From NCBI GenBank assembly GCA_907165065.1, contig OU015528.1:71529474-71593473 (forward strand): DNA of 64,000 nt, in the 5' to 3' direction. Source of the stretch: Caprimulgus europaeus. Taxonomy: Eukaryota; Chordata; Aves; Caprimulgiformes; Caprimulgidae. The first letter of the stretch is position 1, and the number at the start of each line of letters is the position of its first letter. The notes below the pieces were generated by a model. It was not told where the DNA came from. It saw only the letters and a list, made by a program, of their open reading frames with translations, and ran no database searches. This document shows positions 1-10,823 of this stretch, in pieces. The position numbers and the translations under genes were made by a program.

Positions 1-10
1 AAAGTGAGGA

Positions 11-801
11 GAGTGGCCTGGTGTGTTTGAATTGCGTGGCCAGGTGTTGGTTGCAGCGGACTACAGGAGTGGCTTCCGAGAGAAGCTGCCAGAAGCTTCC
101 CCCGTGTCTGATAGAGCCAACGCCAGCCGGCTCCAAGACAGATCTGTTGCTGGCCAAGGCCAAGCCAATCAGTGACAGTGGTAGCACCTCTGGGATAACA
201 TATTTAAGAAGGAAAAACCTGTGCAATAGCAATTGCAGCCCAGGTCACTGAAGATGGAGGTGAGGGAGGTGCTCCAGGCATCAGAGCAGATTCATGATGA
301 AGACCATGGTGGGGCCCATGGATGTCCATGGTGGAGCAGATGCCCATCTGCAACCCATGGAGGACCCCATGCCAGAGCAGGTGGATGTGCCCTGAAGGAG
401 GCTGTGACCCCATGGGAAACCCTCAATGGAGCAAACTCTTATCAGGACCTGTGACCCCGTGGAGAGAAGCCCAAGCTGGATCACGTTTGCTGGCAGGACT
501 TGTGGCCCTGTGGGGGACTCACGCTGGAGCAGTCTGGGAAGAAGGGAGGGGTGGAGGGAAGGTATTTTTAAGATTTAGGTTTATTTCTCATTACCCTTCT
601 CTGACATGATTTGTAATAAATTAGACTAATTTCCCTAAGTTAAGTGTTGTGCCTGTGACAGTAATTGGTGAGTGATCTCCCCGTCCTCATCTCAACCCAC
701 ACACCTTTTGATATATTTTCTCTCCCCTGTCCATCTGAGGAGGAAAATGACAGAATGATTTTGTTGGGCACCTGGTGTCCAGGCAAGGTCAATCTGCCAT
801 A
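11..801 (+). mobile_element. Solo LTR of an avian endogenous retrovirus (family A), with internal tandem units
   Basis: Solo LTR-like block, clearly related to the blocks at 42080 and 58487. Shared signatures are a purine-rich leader, a line of 'catgg/agcag' units, and the 3' part 'gggaagaagggaggggtgg' followed by a poly(A) signal. A TATA-like TATTTAAG lies at 201-208 and AATAAA at 615-620, which fits U3-R-U5 order on the plus strand. Three degenerate tandem units begin at 403, 450 and 501, each starting with a tgtg(a/g)ccc(c/t) motif. The 3' edge is near 801 ('ctgccata'). The 5' edge falls within the first ~22 bases and is not resolved, so no target duplication can be claimed. No gag or pol coding sequence is adjacent. 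The ERVL assignment is an inference from remembered avian LTR families. Confidence 0.75.
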
Positions 802-1635
802 CCCGGGCTCAGGCTTTTCAGTCATTTAGGCAACATGAATTTTTGATGTGAAAGCAAAGTGCCTTCTTAGCAGGTGAAAGAGCTTATTGGAATTTAAATA
901 AAGAAATTGAAAATAGAAGTGTAGTTTTGATGTGGCAAGGAGAGTGAGATAATTCAAGGGAGGTTAAGTTTGGGAGACAGGGCTAATAAGAAAGATCTTT
1001 CGAGGAAGTCTGAGGAGGAGAAATGAAGCTGGAGAATTCAAACGAGGAGATAAAAGGTTGTATCTTTCACTGTTACTACTAGTAAGCATATTCTTATGTC
1101 TAAGAAATTAAGCTGCAGCCCTTGGCCTTGCATGGAATGTCCTGGACATTGGGAATTAAACCTTTAAATTTGCTAAATATTCTGTGGAAATTACAATGTA
1201 TAGATGAGAGCAGATCTGGAAATAACAGTTGCAGCTTTATGTACACTAGGTGCCCAATGGTCCATCTTCCTTCTAAAGTTTGCTCCAACTGAGCAACAAC
1301 TGCAACAACTGAGGATGCAAATAATCAAGACCAGGTCATCCTGTGGCTTGGAGCTTTCTGCCCACTGGAGATAGTAGAATGAATTTCTTGCCGATTCTGC
1401 TGTATGAAGTTGGGATGCTAAGAGTTAGTAAAACATGCTCAGAAAATGCTGTATTCCTGAGGTCAAAAAGTTTTAGTATAAAATAAGAATTGCCAAAAAT
1501 CAAACTGAAATTGGAAGTTTTGCTACTTTCATAAAGGAGAGAAGCAGAGTTATTATACAATGAGGTTATGGAAAAAGATGACATAGCCTTTAAAACAAAA
1601 CAAATACTTTCTTTTGTGTTTCTGACCTCGGTTTT
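802..1635. other. Unannotated AT-rich sequence
   Basis: No gene or repeat recognised. An open frame on the minus strand (1336-1704) runs through most of the right half, but its translation is low-complexity, rich in Ser, Phe, Leu and Ile, and matches no domain I know. Confidence 0.5.
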
Positions 1636-2540
1636 ATAAAATGTTTCAGAAGATGTTTTGAAGGTGATTAAACACCTAGAAAAAAAAGTTATAAGATACA
1701 ACATGGTTTTACCAATGACTTACTTGATTGTGCTGGATTAAACTGATATTTTCCTTTGATTTTCTGGACAAGGGAAATTAAACACATCTGATCTACCTGG
1801 ACTTCTACAAAGCATCTGATACAATTCCACAAGGAAAATGGTTAGTTAAATAGACAAGTCAGGGATTAGTACAAGAATTTTAAAATGGGTAAAGAATAGA
1901 CTTAAAAGAGAAAAAGTGAAATGCTGAGGTAAAATATTGGTTAAAAAATTATTCTAAATATTGTATTAGAGACTTCTTTTATCTAATTAGTAATATTTGC
2001 TTCTGTTATACGATTGTTCTGTTAAAATTTGATGGTGACTCAAAGGAATTACCAAAAAAGGGGAGAGTCAAACAAAAGATGAAAAAGATGTATTATGATG
2101 GCAGTAACAGTGTAAGAAGAAAATAATGAACTTAGGGACTAATATGAAAAAAAATATTTGCTGGACATATTATCTGATCACAGAATTACTATGATCTATT
2201 AATGTTATGTAGATGCGAAATATCCAAATCTAACCTTGTAATCTGATTCTGCTCCTCTGTGTTGTTTCCATAAAGCACTTGAATTTAGGCTGAGTATGAA
2301 AAACTGGAAGTTTGAACCCTATTTCTTACATTGCCATGCAGATATAGCCTCTGAGATCCCATCCTGACTGTGGAATACACTTTTGGCCAACTATGTCAAA
2401 CAAATAAATTCAAACTGGAGCAAAGGCTAAGAAGGGTTCCTGGGATTAGATCTACTTTGCTTTTACAAGATGGGGGTAGATGTATGACCAGCCTCTGAAA
2501 ACGTATGAGCAGACAGGAAAAAGAGAAGAGACATTTTAAC
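1636..2540 (+). mobile_element. Very old CR1-type LINE remnant (reverse transcriptase region)
   Basis: The stretch at 1755-1900 reads as a decayed CR1 ORF2. The text 'gatctacctggacttctac' followed by 'aaagcatctgatacaattcc' encodes LIYLDFYKASDTIP. This is the LINE reverse transcriptase motif (I/V)YLDFSKAFDTVP with the FD changed to SD. Just upstream, 'tacaacatggttttacca' matches the conserved QHGFTK segment, and downstream 'aagaattttaaaatgggtaaag' keeps the RIVKWV-like stretch. Stops and frameshifts break every frame. The 2390-2450 segment ('ttcaaactggagcaaaggctaagaagggt') resembles the later 'LE..Q.RA' region, so the element may extend to about 2540 with internal gaps. It is the same old class as the 38.5-kb element. 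Certain at 1690-1900, less so at both ends. Confidence 0.65.
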
Positions 2541-2994
2541 TAATGAATAATGGTGGCACAGGGATAAATGGGCACAAATTAGTCATGTACAGATGTGAAG
2601 AAGAAAATCAAGACCATCAGAGCAGTGAGAGTCTGAAGGCAAAAAGAGGTGTTTTTCCAGCTCATGAAACAGAAATAACACTGCAATTGCCCCTTTGCCC
2701 AGACCAGTTTCTCACTTCATTTTTATCTCCACAGTGAGTACGTATTTCCCTTAACATCAGTAACACCATTCTTCACTAATAGATTACTTTGCTAAGCCTC
2801 TCCAGACAGTGGAAATTAAGTCTAATTTCTCTTTTAACAGAGAATTCACATTTGCTGTTCTCTGCCTACCCTCCAGTTTTTGTGTTTATGCTCTTTTCCA
2901 CTGTGCTAGTTCATCCTTTTAGTATTTTCCTCTGCTTCCTCATATGCCTTTCTCCTTTTCTGTATCACATTGTTAGGTTTCTTGATCTCATTAA

Positions 2995-3070
2995 TGTTCT
3001 TTTTCTTTTTTCTTCTTTTGTTCTTTTTTCTCTTTTCCTTTTTTTTCTCTATTCTTTTCTTCCTCTTTAG
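2995..3070. repeat. Polypyrimidine tract
   Basis: About 75 bases almost entirely of C and T (mostly T) on the plus strand. It generates the artefactual Phe/Leu-rich open frames over 2789-3218. Confidence 0.85.
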
Positions 3071-3552
3071 CAACGCTTTATGTCAAAGCAGATTAGATAT
3101 AATTTCTTGCTCAATGCTGGAAAAAGCAACTGTATTGCAGGTTTCTTTGTCATTGCCATATAACAGCCTTAAAATTTACAAATATAAGACCAGAACAGGC
3201 AGGCAGAATGCATATTAATTCTTGGATTGATACAAGCATAAATTGTTCTAGCTTTTTTTTTTCTCTATTGTCTTTATTATCTAATGGTATCAGTGATTCA
3301 CTATTCAATTTAGTTGCCCATCTAAAATGCTTTGGGACCTTTCCCCACTACGTTTAAGTGCGTCAGCCCGTATGTAGCCAGCAAAACACAGAAGTACTCT
3401 GCTCCCTTAGATCAAACACAGAGCAATTAAACCCTCCTTTGCTCTCAGTGTTTTCTGATGCTTGCTTAGACAGATAAAGCTTTTGTCCACCACCTTCTCA
3501 AACAGCTAAATTTTTCAGGAGTGGAGAAAAGCTGAGGAAATATGGGTCCTTA

Positions 3553-3572
3553 CTTTTTTTTTTTTTTTTTTT
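3553..3572. repeat. Poly(T) tract
   Basis: A 20-base uninterrupted T run; length is likely polymorphic or error-prone. Confidence 0.85.
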
Positions 3573-5890
3573 GTCTCTTGACAGGACAAAATGCTCTCCA
3601 ACATTAGTTGTTTAGCCTGATTTCTTATAGCAAACTATTTAAACAATTTGACTTTCAGATCTATAAATTATCATTAATACTTTTTTTGGGCAAGACAATT
3701 GTTTGCTGAACTCAAATGTTAAGTCAGGTCCTGGGCTATGTAGGCAAAGGTTGCTAAGATTCAGCTATAAACTGGTAACTTTTCAGGCTGAATTCAGAAT
3801 GTTAAATTCATTATTATCCAATACAATTGCTGTATTGTTTTAAAACTAATATGTGAATTTATGCATATCCAGAAAAGGATGACCAGTTATCTTTGCTTCA
3901 GAGGGGAAGAGAGGAATTGTGTGCTTACTCTGAACATGTCATGAGTTATAAACTGTTAATAATTCAGCCATTGTCAGAGCACGATCTCCTCTCAGGAGAG
4001 TGAGTGGAACTTGGACATTTCCTGTCAGAAAAAGCTTTCATATCTGGTTTTGTTCCAGGTAAGAATGAAATCCCAATCCTTCAAAATGTTTCACAAAAAT
4101 AAAGTGGTAAGTTAGATCCAGCTAAACAGTGATTTGATTTTATATCTAAAATGTTAATGCTGTTGAAAAATGCAAATGCAACACTGAAGCGGTTATCACA
4201 ATTGGATTGAATTTGCTAAGTGTTTTGGAATTTTTGCTGAAAAAAAATGAAGGAGTAGATTTTGGAATATGTGTAATATTTAATTTCAATGCTCCACTCC
4301 ACGCTCTATTTTTACAACAGCTGAAATAAAATTAAAATGATTTAACACAGGACTTATGTAACTACCAAATTAGCTAAAATATTTTTATTTAAATGGAGCA
4401 ATTAGAAAATCTTAATTTGACCGCATAACTTGGGCATTTTCCAGTTTGACTTCATCTAATTGTTTCTCTGTCAGTCAGTGAATCTCCTAAATCCATTATT
4501 CACTTAGTTCTTTCCCTGAAATGATCTTTCATGGGGATGTATTGCAGAATTAGAAATGAGGCTACCTCTTGCCTTCTGTAGGAGGAAGAACAAACCAAAT
4601 AAACTCAAGGTCTTGAAGTCAAAGAAGGAAAAAGGAGCAGAGAAAAAAAGAAAACCAACCAACAACAACAACAACAAAAAAGCCTGAAACAAAATACAGA
4701 AGGACTTTAAATTACCATCATGCTGTCAAAAATCTGTTAGGTTTCATCCCAATAAAAGGTGTGTTATTGTTCAGGCTGTAACTTTTTTTATGATAGGAAG
4801 TCTTCAGGGCAGTGTACCTATAAAATAAAAGTGGGTAACATCTGTGCATTGGCCTTGCTGCATCTGCTGGTGGAGTTGGAGGAGGCAGGGAAGCCCATTC
4901 CAGGGTAGACAGAGAGGTCTCCAAGAGCTGTGCTCTGCACCAACTCACCTCTGCTCCTGCCCTGTACATCCCATCATCCAGGATGTGACTTTATTAATCA
5001 TTTTGCAGGAATTCAGAAGAACGGTAGGAAAGGCAAGTGTGTTTCTTGCCAAACACATGGCCAAAGGAAGAAAATAGACCAAAAGGATTCAAATATAATC
5101 TAATTTACACAGCTGCAGTGTCACAAAGGCAGGTGGGTGGCTGTTACTTGGCTTTTCCTCATTGCTTTATAATTTCTTTTTTTTTATGTTGTTTCTCTTA
5201 TTTACTTCTATATTTGATTTTTTTTTTTTTTTGACAGCTTGAGTCACCTACCCAAGGGAAAAGTAAAGAATAATGTGAAAATAAAATTTGGAAAGAAATA
5301 ATCATAGACGTGTATTTTCTCAAAAGCAAAAAGCATTTTATTTTGTAGAAATCCCATACAACATCCATCAGGTTTGGAGCTTAATTTATATGCTGTTATA
5401 CATTAACCTTATCATGGTAAAAAAAATCTATTGTATTTGAAATTTTATTTTTTATTTTATATGAAGTTTTATTATGATGCCTAACAGTCACAGGATAAAA
5501 CAATTCTATGATAGCAAATATTCTGCCATATCATTTCACAGGGGCACTGTGAAAAAAAACCCCACATAGTTATAAAATGCTATTTATTTCATTTAAAATG
5601 TGTTGGAACTGTTGTCTGTTTCTTCTGTTTAGATACTTTTTTTTTTTTTCCTAAACCCAGCCATTTTATATTGTTTGTATTTATACAATATCCACCATAA
5701 TGGTCACCACATAAAGCTAGCCCATAAATAATGAATCATAATAAAAACTGGAATAAATAACAGATGTTTATAAGTACAGTAGAATAGACAAAGGTTGATA
5801 GCTGCAAGGAAGAACTCATTAAGAACATGAAGAAAGCTGTGTTTACAGAGGTAAAATTTTTGCGTTGAAGAATTTGTCTATTGTTAATAA

Positions 5891-6680
5891 TCATAGAAAT
5901 GTAGAATGGTTTGGGTTGCAAAGGACATTTAAAGATCATGTAGTCTAACCCATCTGCCATGGACAGGGACATCTTTCACTAGATCAGGCTGCTCAAAGCC
6001 CCATCCAACCTGGTCTTGAACACTTACAGTGATGGGGCATCCACAGGTGTGGTTTTCAATGTGTTCCAGTGTCTCACCACCCCCCATAGTACAGAATTTG
6101 TTCCAGGCATCTAATATAAATCTACCCTCTTTCACTTTAAAAAACATCTTTCCCTGTCCCGTCACTACAAGCCCTGTTAAAAAGTCTTTCTCCATCATTC
6201 GTATAGGCTCCCTTTAAGTACTGGGAGTCTACAGTAAAGTCTCCCCGGAGACTTCTACCAGCTGAACAACGCCAATTCTCAGCCTTTCTTCATGGGAGAG
6301 GTTTTTCATCCCTCTGATCATTTTTGTGGCCTCCCTTGGATCTGCCCCAGCAGGTCCATGTCATTCTTGTCTTGAGGATCCCAGAGCTGAATGCAGTACT
6401 GCAGGTGTGGGTCTCACCAGAGCAGAGCAGGGGGGCAGAATCACCTCCCTTGAACTGCTGGGCATGATTTTTGTGATGCAGCTCAGGATACAGTTTGCCT
6501 TCTGGGCTGCAAGCGCACATTGCCAGCTCATGTCCAGCTTTTGTCCACCAGTACCCCCAAGCCCTTCTCTGCAGGGCTGCTCTCAATGCCTTCATCACCC
6601 AGACTGTATTGATACCAGGGATTGCCCTGACTCACATGCAGGACCTTGCACTTGTCCATGTTGAACTTTTTGAGGTTAAT
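5891..6680 (-). mobile_element. CR1 LINE, 5'-truncated, 3' end at 5891
   Basis: Roughly 790 bp collinear with the 3' part of avian CR1, read on the minus strand. The 3' end is at the left ('tcatagaaatgtagaatgg', a decayed octamer tail). Recognisable plus-strand blocks follow in order: 'gatcaggctgctcaaagcc', 'gaacacttacagtgatgggg', 'tctccccggag', 'aggtccatgtcattcttg', 'tactgcaggtgtgggtctc', 'gggctgcaagcgcacattgcc' and 'ggaccttgcacttgtccatg'. The right edge is a 5' truncation typical of incomplete reverse transcription. Frame breaks are present and no long ORF2 segment survives. CR1 does not leave clear target duplications and none is seen. Confidence 0.95.
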
Positions 6681-8530
6681 AACGTTAATCTGCTTTCATA
6701 GTCCTATAAAATAGATGTCTAATTCTTGGAACCTTTAGTTACCCTGGAGGATGTCAAAAGTTTTTCTGAATAAAGGCTCAGGCTCTAAGGTCTGAGTTTC
6801 TAACCTCCACTCTTCCATCCTGATGATATCATACTGGTAAAAATCAGAAGAAAAGGTTTAAGTAGATACCCAGTTAGTAAAATCTGTTGACAAATAAGCT
6901 TTGATGTATTACCATTAACATGTCCTCTCTCTTGGCTTTTGAGTTTTGCTGTGGTTTCAGAGGAGGTTGTTTTTATTTTGCTACAAAATTATTGTGATGA
7001 AATATTTCTGCCTTTAGGCTATTCTCAGCCACAATTTAATGGGGATTCGAGGGCTAAACATATGTTTTGATTACCAGAGTGACTAAATTTATTCCCAAAC
7101 ACAAAACCTGACCTGACTTGAGAGCTCAGCAGTGTTCAGTTGGCCACAGTTCAACCTTGGGAAATTTTTCACAGGTAAGAGATTTGGCCCAAGAGTGTCA
7201 GAGAAATGCAACTGGTATAAAACCCTCAGAGAATTGCAACCCCCAGCCAAGCACCTGATGTTGCTCAAATGTTGGGACAATGCTGATTTACTGAATCTTC
7301 ATTGCTGCTTTCATCAGAACGTGCAGCTTTTGCTAACAGGTTTTCTGTTCAAACATTGATTGTGTTAGGAAAGGTTTAATGATAGAAATTTGTTAATGCT
7401 GTGACTTGAGAAAACCCGATCTAATGACTTAAAGACAAATGCCTTTCCCAAAGGATGAGTTTAAGTTATTGCTAGGGTAATTTCTAGCTTGTTTACTGTC
7501 TTTTAGTGGAGTTTCTGGGTAGCAGCAAATATATTGCAACTTTTCTGTGGATGTTAATTATGGCAAAAATAGAGGGAGGATACCTGTGCTTATTTTAGTT
7601 GAGTCTTACGAGTAGACAGACTTACCTTCTCAGTGGATTTCAGGTTATTTTAATTGGGGTTAGACAATTTTTCCCATATCTATTTATTTATGTCTTTACA
7701 GAAGAGACTCTCTGGGTTCAGAGGCAATTGACAAAGTCACAACTTCTGTCCCTATATAACAAGAGTTAATTTCTCACCGATAGATCAGAGGCAAGACTTA
7801 ATGCCTCATTGAGACATCTGAAGTAATGTTACATCAGTCTTAGTCAAGAAGACAGGGGTTAAGTCTGAGCATACTGTATACATAATATTGTCTACAAGTT
7901 CCTGTCTCACTGGTGTGATGGCATGAGCAAAGTTTACTATAAGGCATATATATGGTGTAGAAGTATGAGAGAGAGTCATGAGAAGATGGAGAAAACACAC
8001 AATGGGGACTGAATTAAGGCTGAAGAGGTGGCTTTTGAATGCTTGGCTCTGTAACCTTTGTAACCTTAATAGTGTAATTTTAATGCATACTATGTTTTAT
8101 TTGTTTAATGCCTCTGAGTAGCTATATTTGGAATGAACTCCATCACCTGCACTGAAGGAAGTAACTCAATAGGTCCCGACCCAGCATGGCCTGTTGTGAT
8201 GAGCCTGTGTAAGGTCATAGGCATCACCCTTAGCTCTGAGAGCTGATGACAGGGTGCAGAAAAATTCTGTCCTCTGTTTCATGAAAGCCGAATTGCTCAC
8301 TTTGTCGTGTTGATCTTGTAACATGTCTCCTGCTCCTATCGCTTCTCAGTAATTTTCTGCGTAGCAATACCCTCTGTGCACTGTCACCATTCATTCTGTG
8401 ACATGGTGAAAGTACTGTACATGCTATTTCTGTTAGATTTCACTAGAGAATCTTATTTCTCCCTGAAGCTTCTTCCATTGTCTTTGTGCTATTTCTCTCT
8501 CCAAATAAACAATTCTAAGCAGCATCCTTT
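6681..8530. other. Unannotated sequence
   Basis: No gene, RNA or recognisable repeat. Base composition is ordinary AT-rich. Open frames up to 75 codons at 7089-7359 overlap on both strands and have no recognisable content. Confidence 0.5.
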
Positions 8531-9004
8531 CACAGAATCACAGAATCACAGAATGTCAGGGATTGGAAGGGACCTCAAAAGATCATCTAGTCCAATCCCC
8601 TGCTGGAGCAATAACACCTTATATGAGACCACACAGGAAGGCATCCAGGCGGGTTTTGAATGTCTCCAGAGAAGGAGACTCCACAACCTCCCTGGGCAGC
8701 CTGTTCCAGTGCTCTGCCACCCTTACTGTAAAGAAGTTTCTTCTCAAGTTCAAGTGGAACCTCCTGTGTTCCAGCTTACACCCATTGCTCCTTATCATAT
8801 CATTGGTTGTCACCGAGAAGAGTCTGGCTCCATCCTCCTGACACTCACCCTTTACATATTTATAAACATTAATGAGGTCACCCCTTAGTCTCCTCTTCTG
8901 CAAGCTAAAGAGACCCAGCTCCCTCAGCCTTTCCTCATAAGGGAGACGCTCCACTCCCTTAATCATCTTTGTGGCTCTGCACTGGACTCTCTCAAGCAGT
9001 TCCC
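8531..9004 (-). mobile_element. CR1 LINE, 5'-truncated, with intact C-terminal ORF2 segment
   Basis: The 3' terminus at the left carries three tandem octamers (cacagaat on the plus strand, ATTCTGTG on the element strand), the hallmark CR1 3' end. On the minus strand an uninterrupted frame at 8619-8966 encodes 115 residues of the reverse transcriptase C-terminal domain. These include [20 protein letters not shown] near the start and [19 protein letters not shown] near the end, both diagnostic for CR1 ORF2. Upstream RT catalytic blocks are missing because of the 5' truncation near 9004. The open frame suggests this is the youngest or best-preserved CR1 here, but it is a dead fragment. The plus-strand frame at 8376-8888 is its antisense shadow. 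Confidence 0.96.
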
Positions 9005-10756
9005 ACTTTCTACTTTCCCCTCCTCCCTCTCAGAGACGGCAGTCATAGTTGATCGTGTGCCAAATTAAAAATCAAGGGGGTTACTATCCAAAGTGCTTGA
9101 TATATTCTATTGCTTCAGGATTCTTTCACTGTAATGTCATCCTGTACTTGAGTAATTCATTGCCCAGCTTCTGAATTCCCTCAGATTCATTGAGTACAGA
9201 ATCCTGAAGCAATGCACTTGTGTTAGGGCAGCTCTGTCAATTATAATATCAGTCTGCAGCATGCTAGTATGACTTTATGGTCTTAGATGTCCTGAGTGAA
9301 TACAGTGATGGTTTAACAAGCTGCCTCATTCTCTGCAGTCCTGTGGACCACCTGATTGGACACAGAGAGGGAAGGGGTGATGTAAGGGAGGCGGAGAGGA
9401 CAACACAATAACCTTCTCCACACCTTCGACAATCCTGAACTCCATGAGCAGAGCCACAACTCTAGTCTGAATCTTAAGAGCAGCATTTAACTTTTGTGAT
9501 CTCCTCACCACTGCTTTGCAGGCCATTTTACTTAATTAGAAAAAAACGCACGCAAATTATATCCAGCTCACCGGCATCACATTACCTTCAGTTGCCCCAT
9601 AGAAAAGAGAAATGTTATTAAGCACAAATAGTCTCCTCAAATGCTATTCTGTCACCAGTTATTTCATGCAATGTTATCTTCCTTTCCTCTCTACTTACCT
9701 AATGACTTGGTGTTGTTATTTATACTACTTCTGTGTTGATTTATCCTACCACCATATGTTCACTCACTTTACGTTTGATGATAATGATCTTTTGTGGTAT
9801 ATGCACTTCCATGTTTTAATTATTGCTGAGATTCAGATGTCTGGTTTTCAGAAATAAAAAGGGAATTTCTCTGTATTTTTTTAATCATTCAGAAATACAG
9901 GCTGCTTTTGCAAAAAAAAAAAAAGAGAGAGAGAAAGGTTTTGTTTTAAATGATTAATCTTTAAAATAGCATAGAACTACAAAAGAAATAAGAAGGGTGA
10001 AAAGAAAACCTGTCAAACATTCTCCATTTCTAAAACTGCTTTTGTAGTTCTGACTGCTAACTGAAGCTGTTGTATAATTTTAGAGAATATTCAAATAGAT
10101 AGATGGCAGAACCTATGACAGGAGGAAAACACCTAGGCAGATCTGTATATACTTAACACTGAAAAGTAGCTTCAGTCCTCACTGACACCTGCTGCTACAA
10201 TTCCCATATATGATGTATACATTATGCTAATACTTTAGGAATCATAAGCCAGCTGTCTGATACAATGGCCAAAGTGATTTTTTGTGGGATGAAAATTGAT
10301 AACTGATGAACTTCATGGGTATTTTGTATTCTGCATTCACTCGATTTTGCAGGATGGAGTGCCAGAAATGAAGATTTTGGCTTTAGAGAATGGATGGTCT
10401 TAATTCATTAATTCATTTTGGTGAGACACAGGAAAACTTTTGGCCACTGTTTGTTTTTATAATCTCATAAATCTTGTCATTTAACAGAACAAGACATCAG
10501 AGATGAAAGCTGTAGAAAACCACTTCTTTCTTGACTTTCCTGTGGAAAGAGTGAGGACATGTCATTTTGGCTGGTCACACATTTCTGAAGAATTTGATTT
10601 GTATTGATAAGTTTGGCTCCTTATGATGTTACCTGGGAATTTAGAATTGCTGTGCAGCAGTCACCAGATCTGCAGTATCCTTGATGAGTCTCTTTCCTTC
10701 ACTGACCTAGCATTAAACAAGCTGCCTGTTCTATACCAGACTGCAGGCTGCATAGG

Positions 10757-10823
10757 AATATATATATATATGTATATAAATATATATACACACACACACA
10801 TATATATATATATGTACACACAA
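10757..10823. repeat. Compound (TA)n(CA)n microsatellite
   Basis: Alternating TA runs, one (CA)n run at about 10789-10800, then TA again and a short CA stretch. Alternating purine-pyrimidine sequence that is likely length-variable. Confidence 0.95.

Larger units (their letters stand above)
2541..5890. other. Unannotated AT-rich sequence with pyrimidine and T tracts
   Basis: No gene recognised. It contains a C/T-rich run at 2995-3070, T tracts at 3553-3572 and 5218-5233, and an octamer-like ATGCAAAT at 4170-4177. The segment 4830-4980 is more GC-rich and was not identified. Small open frames here are translations of low-complexity pyrimidine runs. Confidence 0.5.

Noticed and set aside
1336-1704. 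122-codon minus-strand open frame
   Set aside because: Composition is that of AT-rich noncoding DNA, and it overlaps the start of a plus-strand ancient CR1.
2789-3218. Phe/Leu-rich 'membrane protein' frames
   Set aside because: They are translations of a polypyrimidine tract.
8376-8888. 170-codon plus-strand open frame
   Set aside because: Antisense shadow of the CR1 ORF2 fragment on the minus strand.
9326-9526. 66-codon minus-strand frame in a GC-richer patch
   Set aside because: Could be a remnant of a repeat or pseudogene but I cannot match it to anything.
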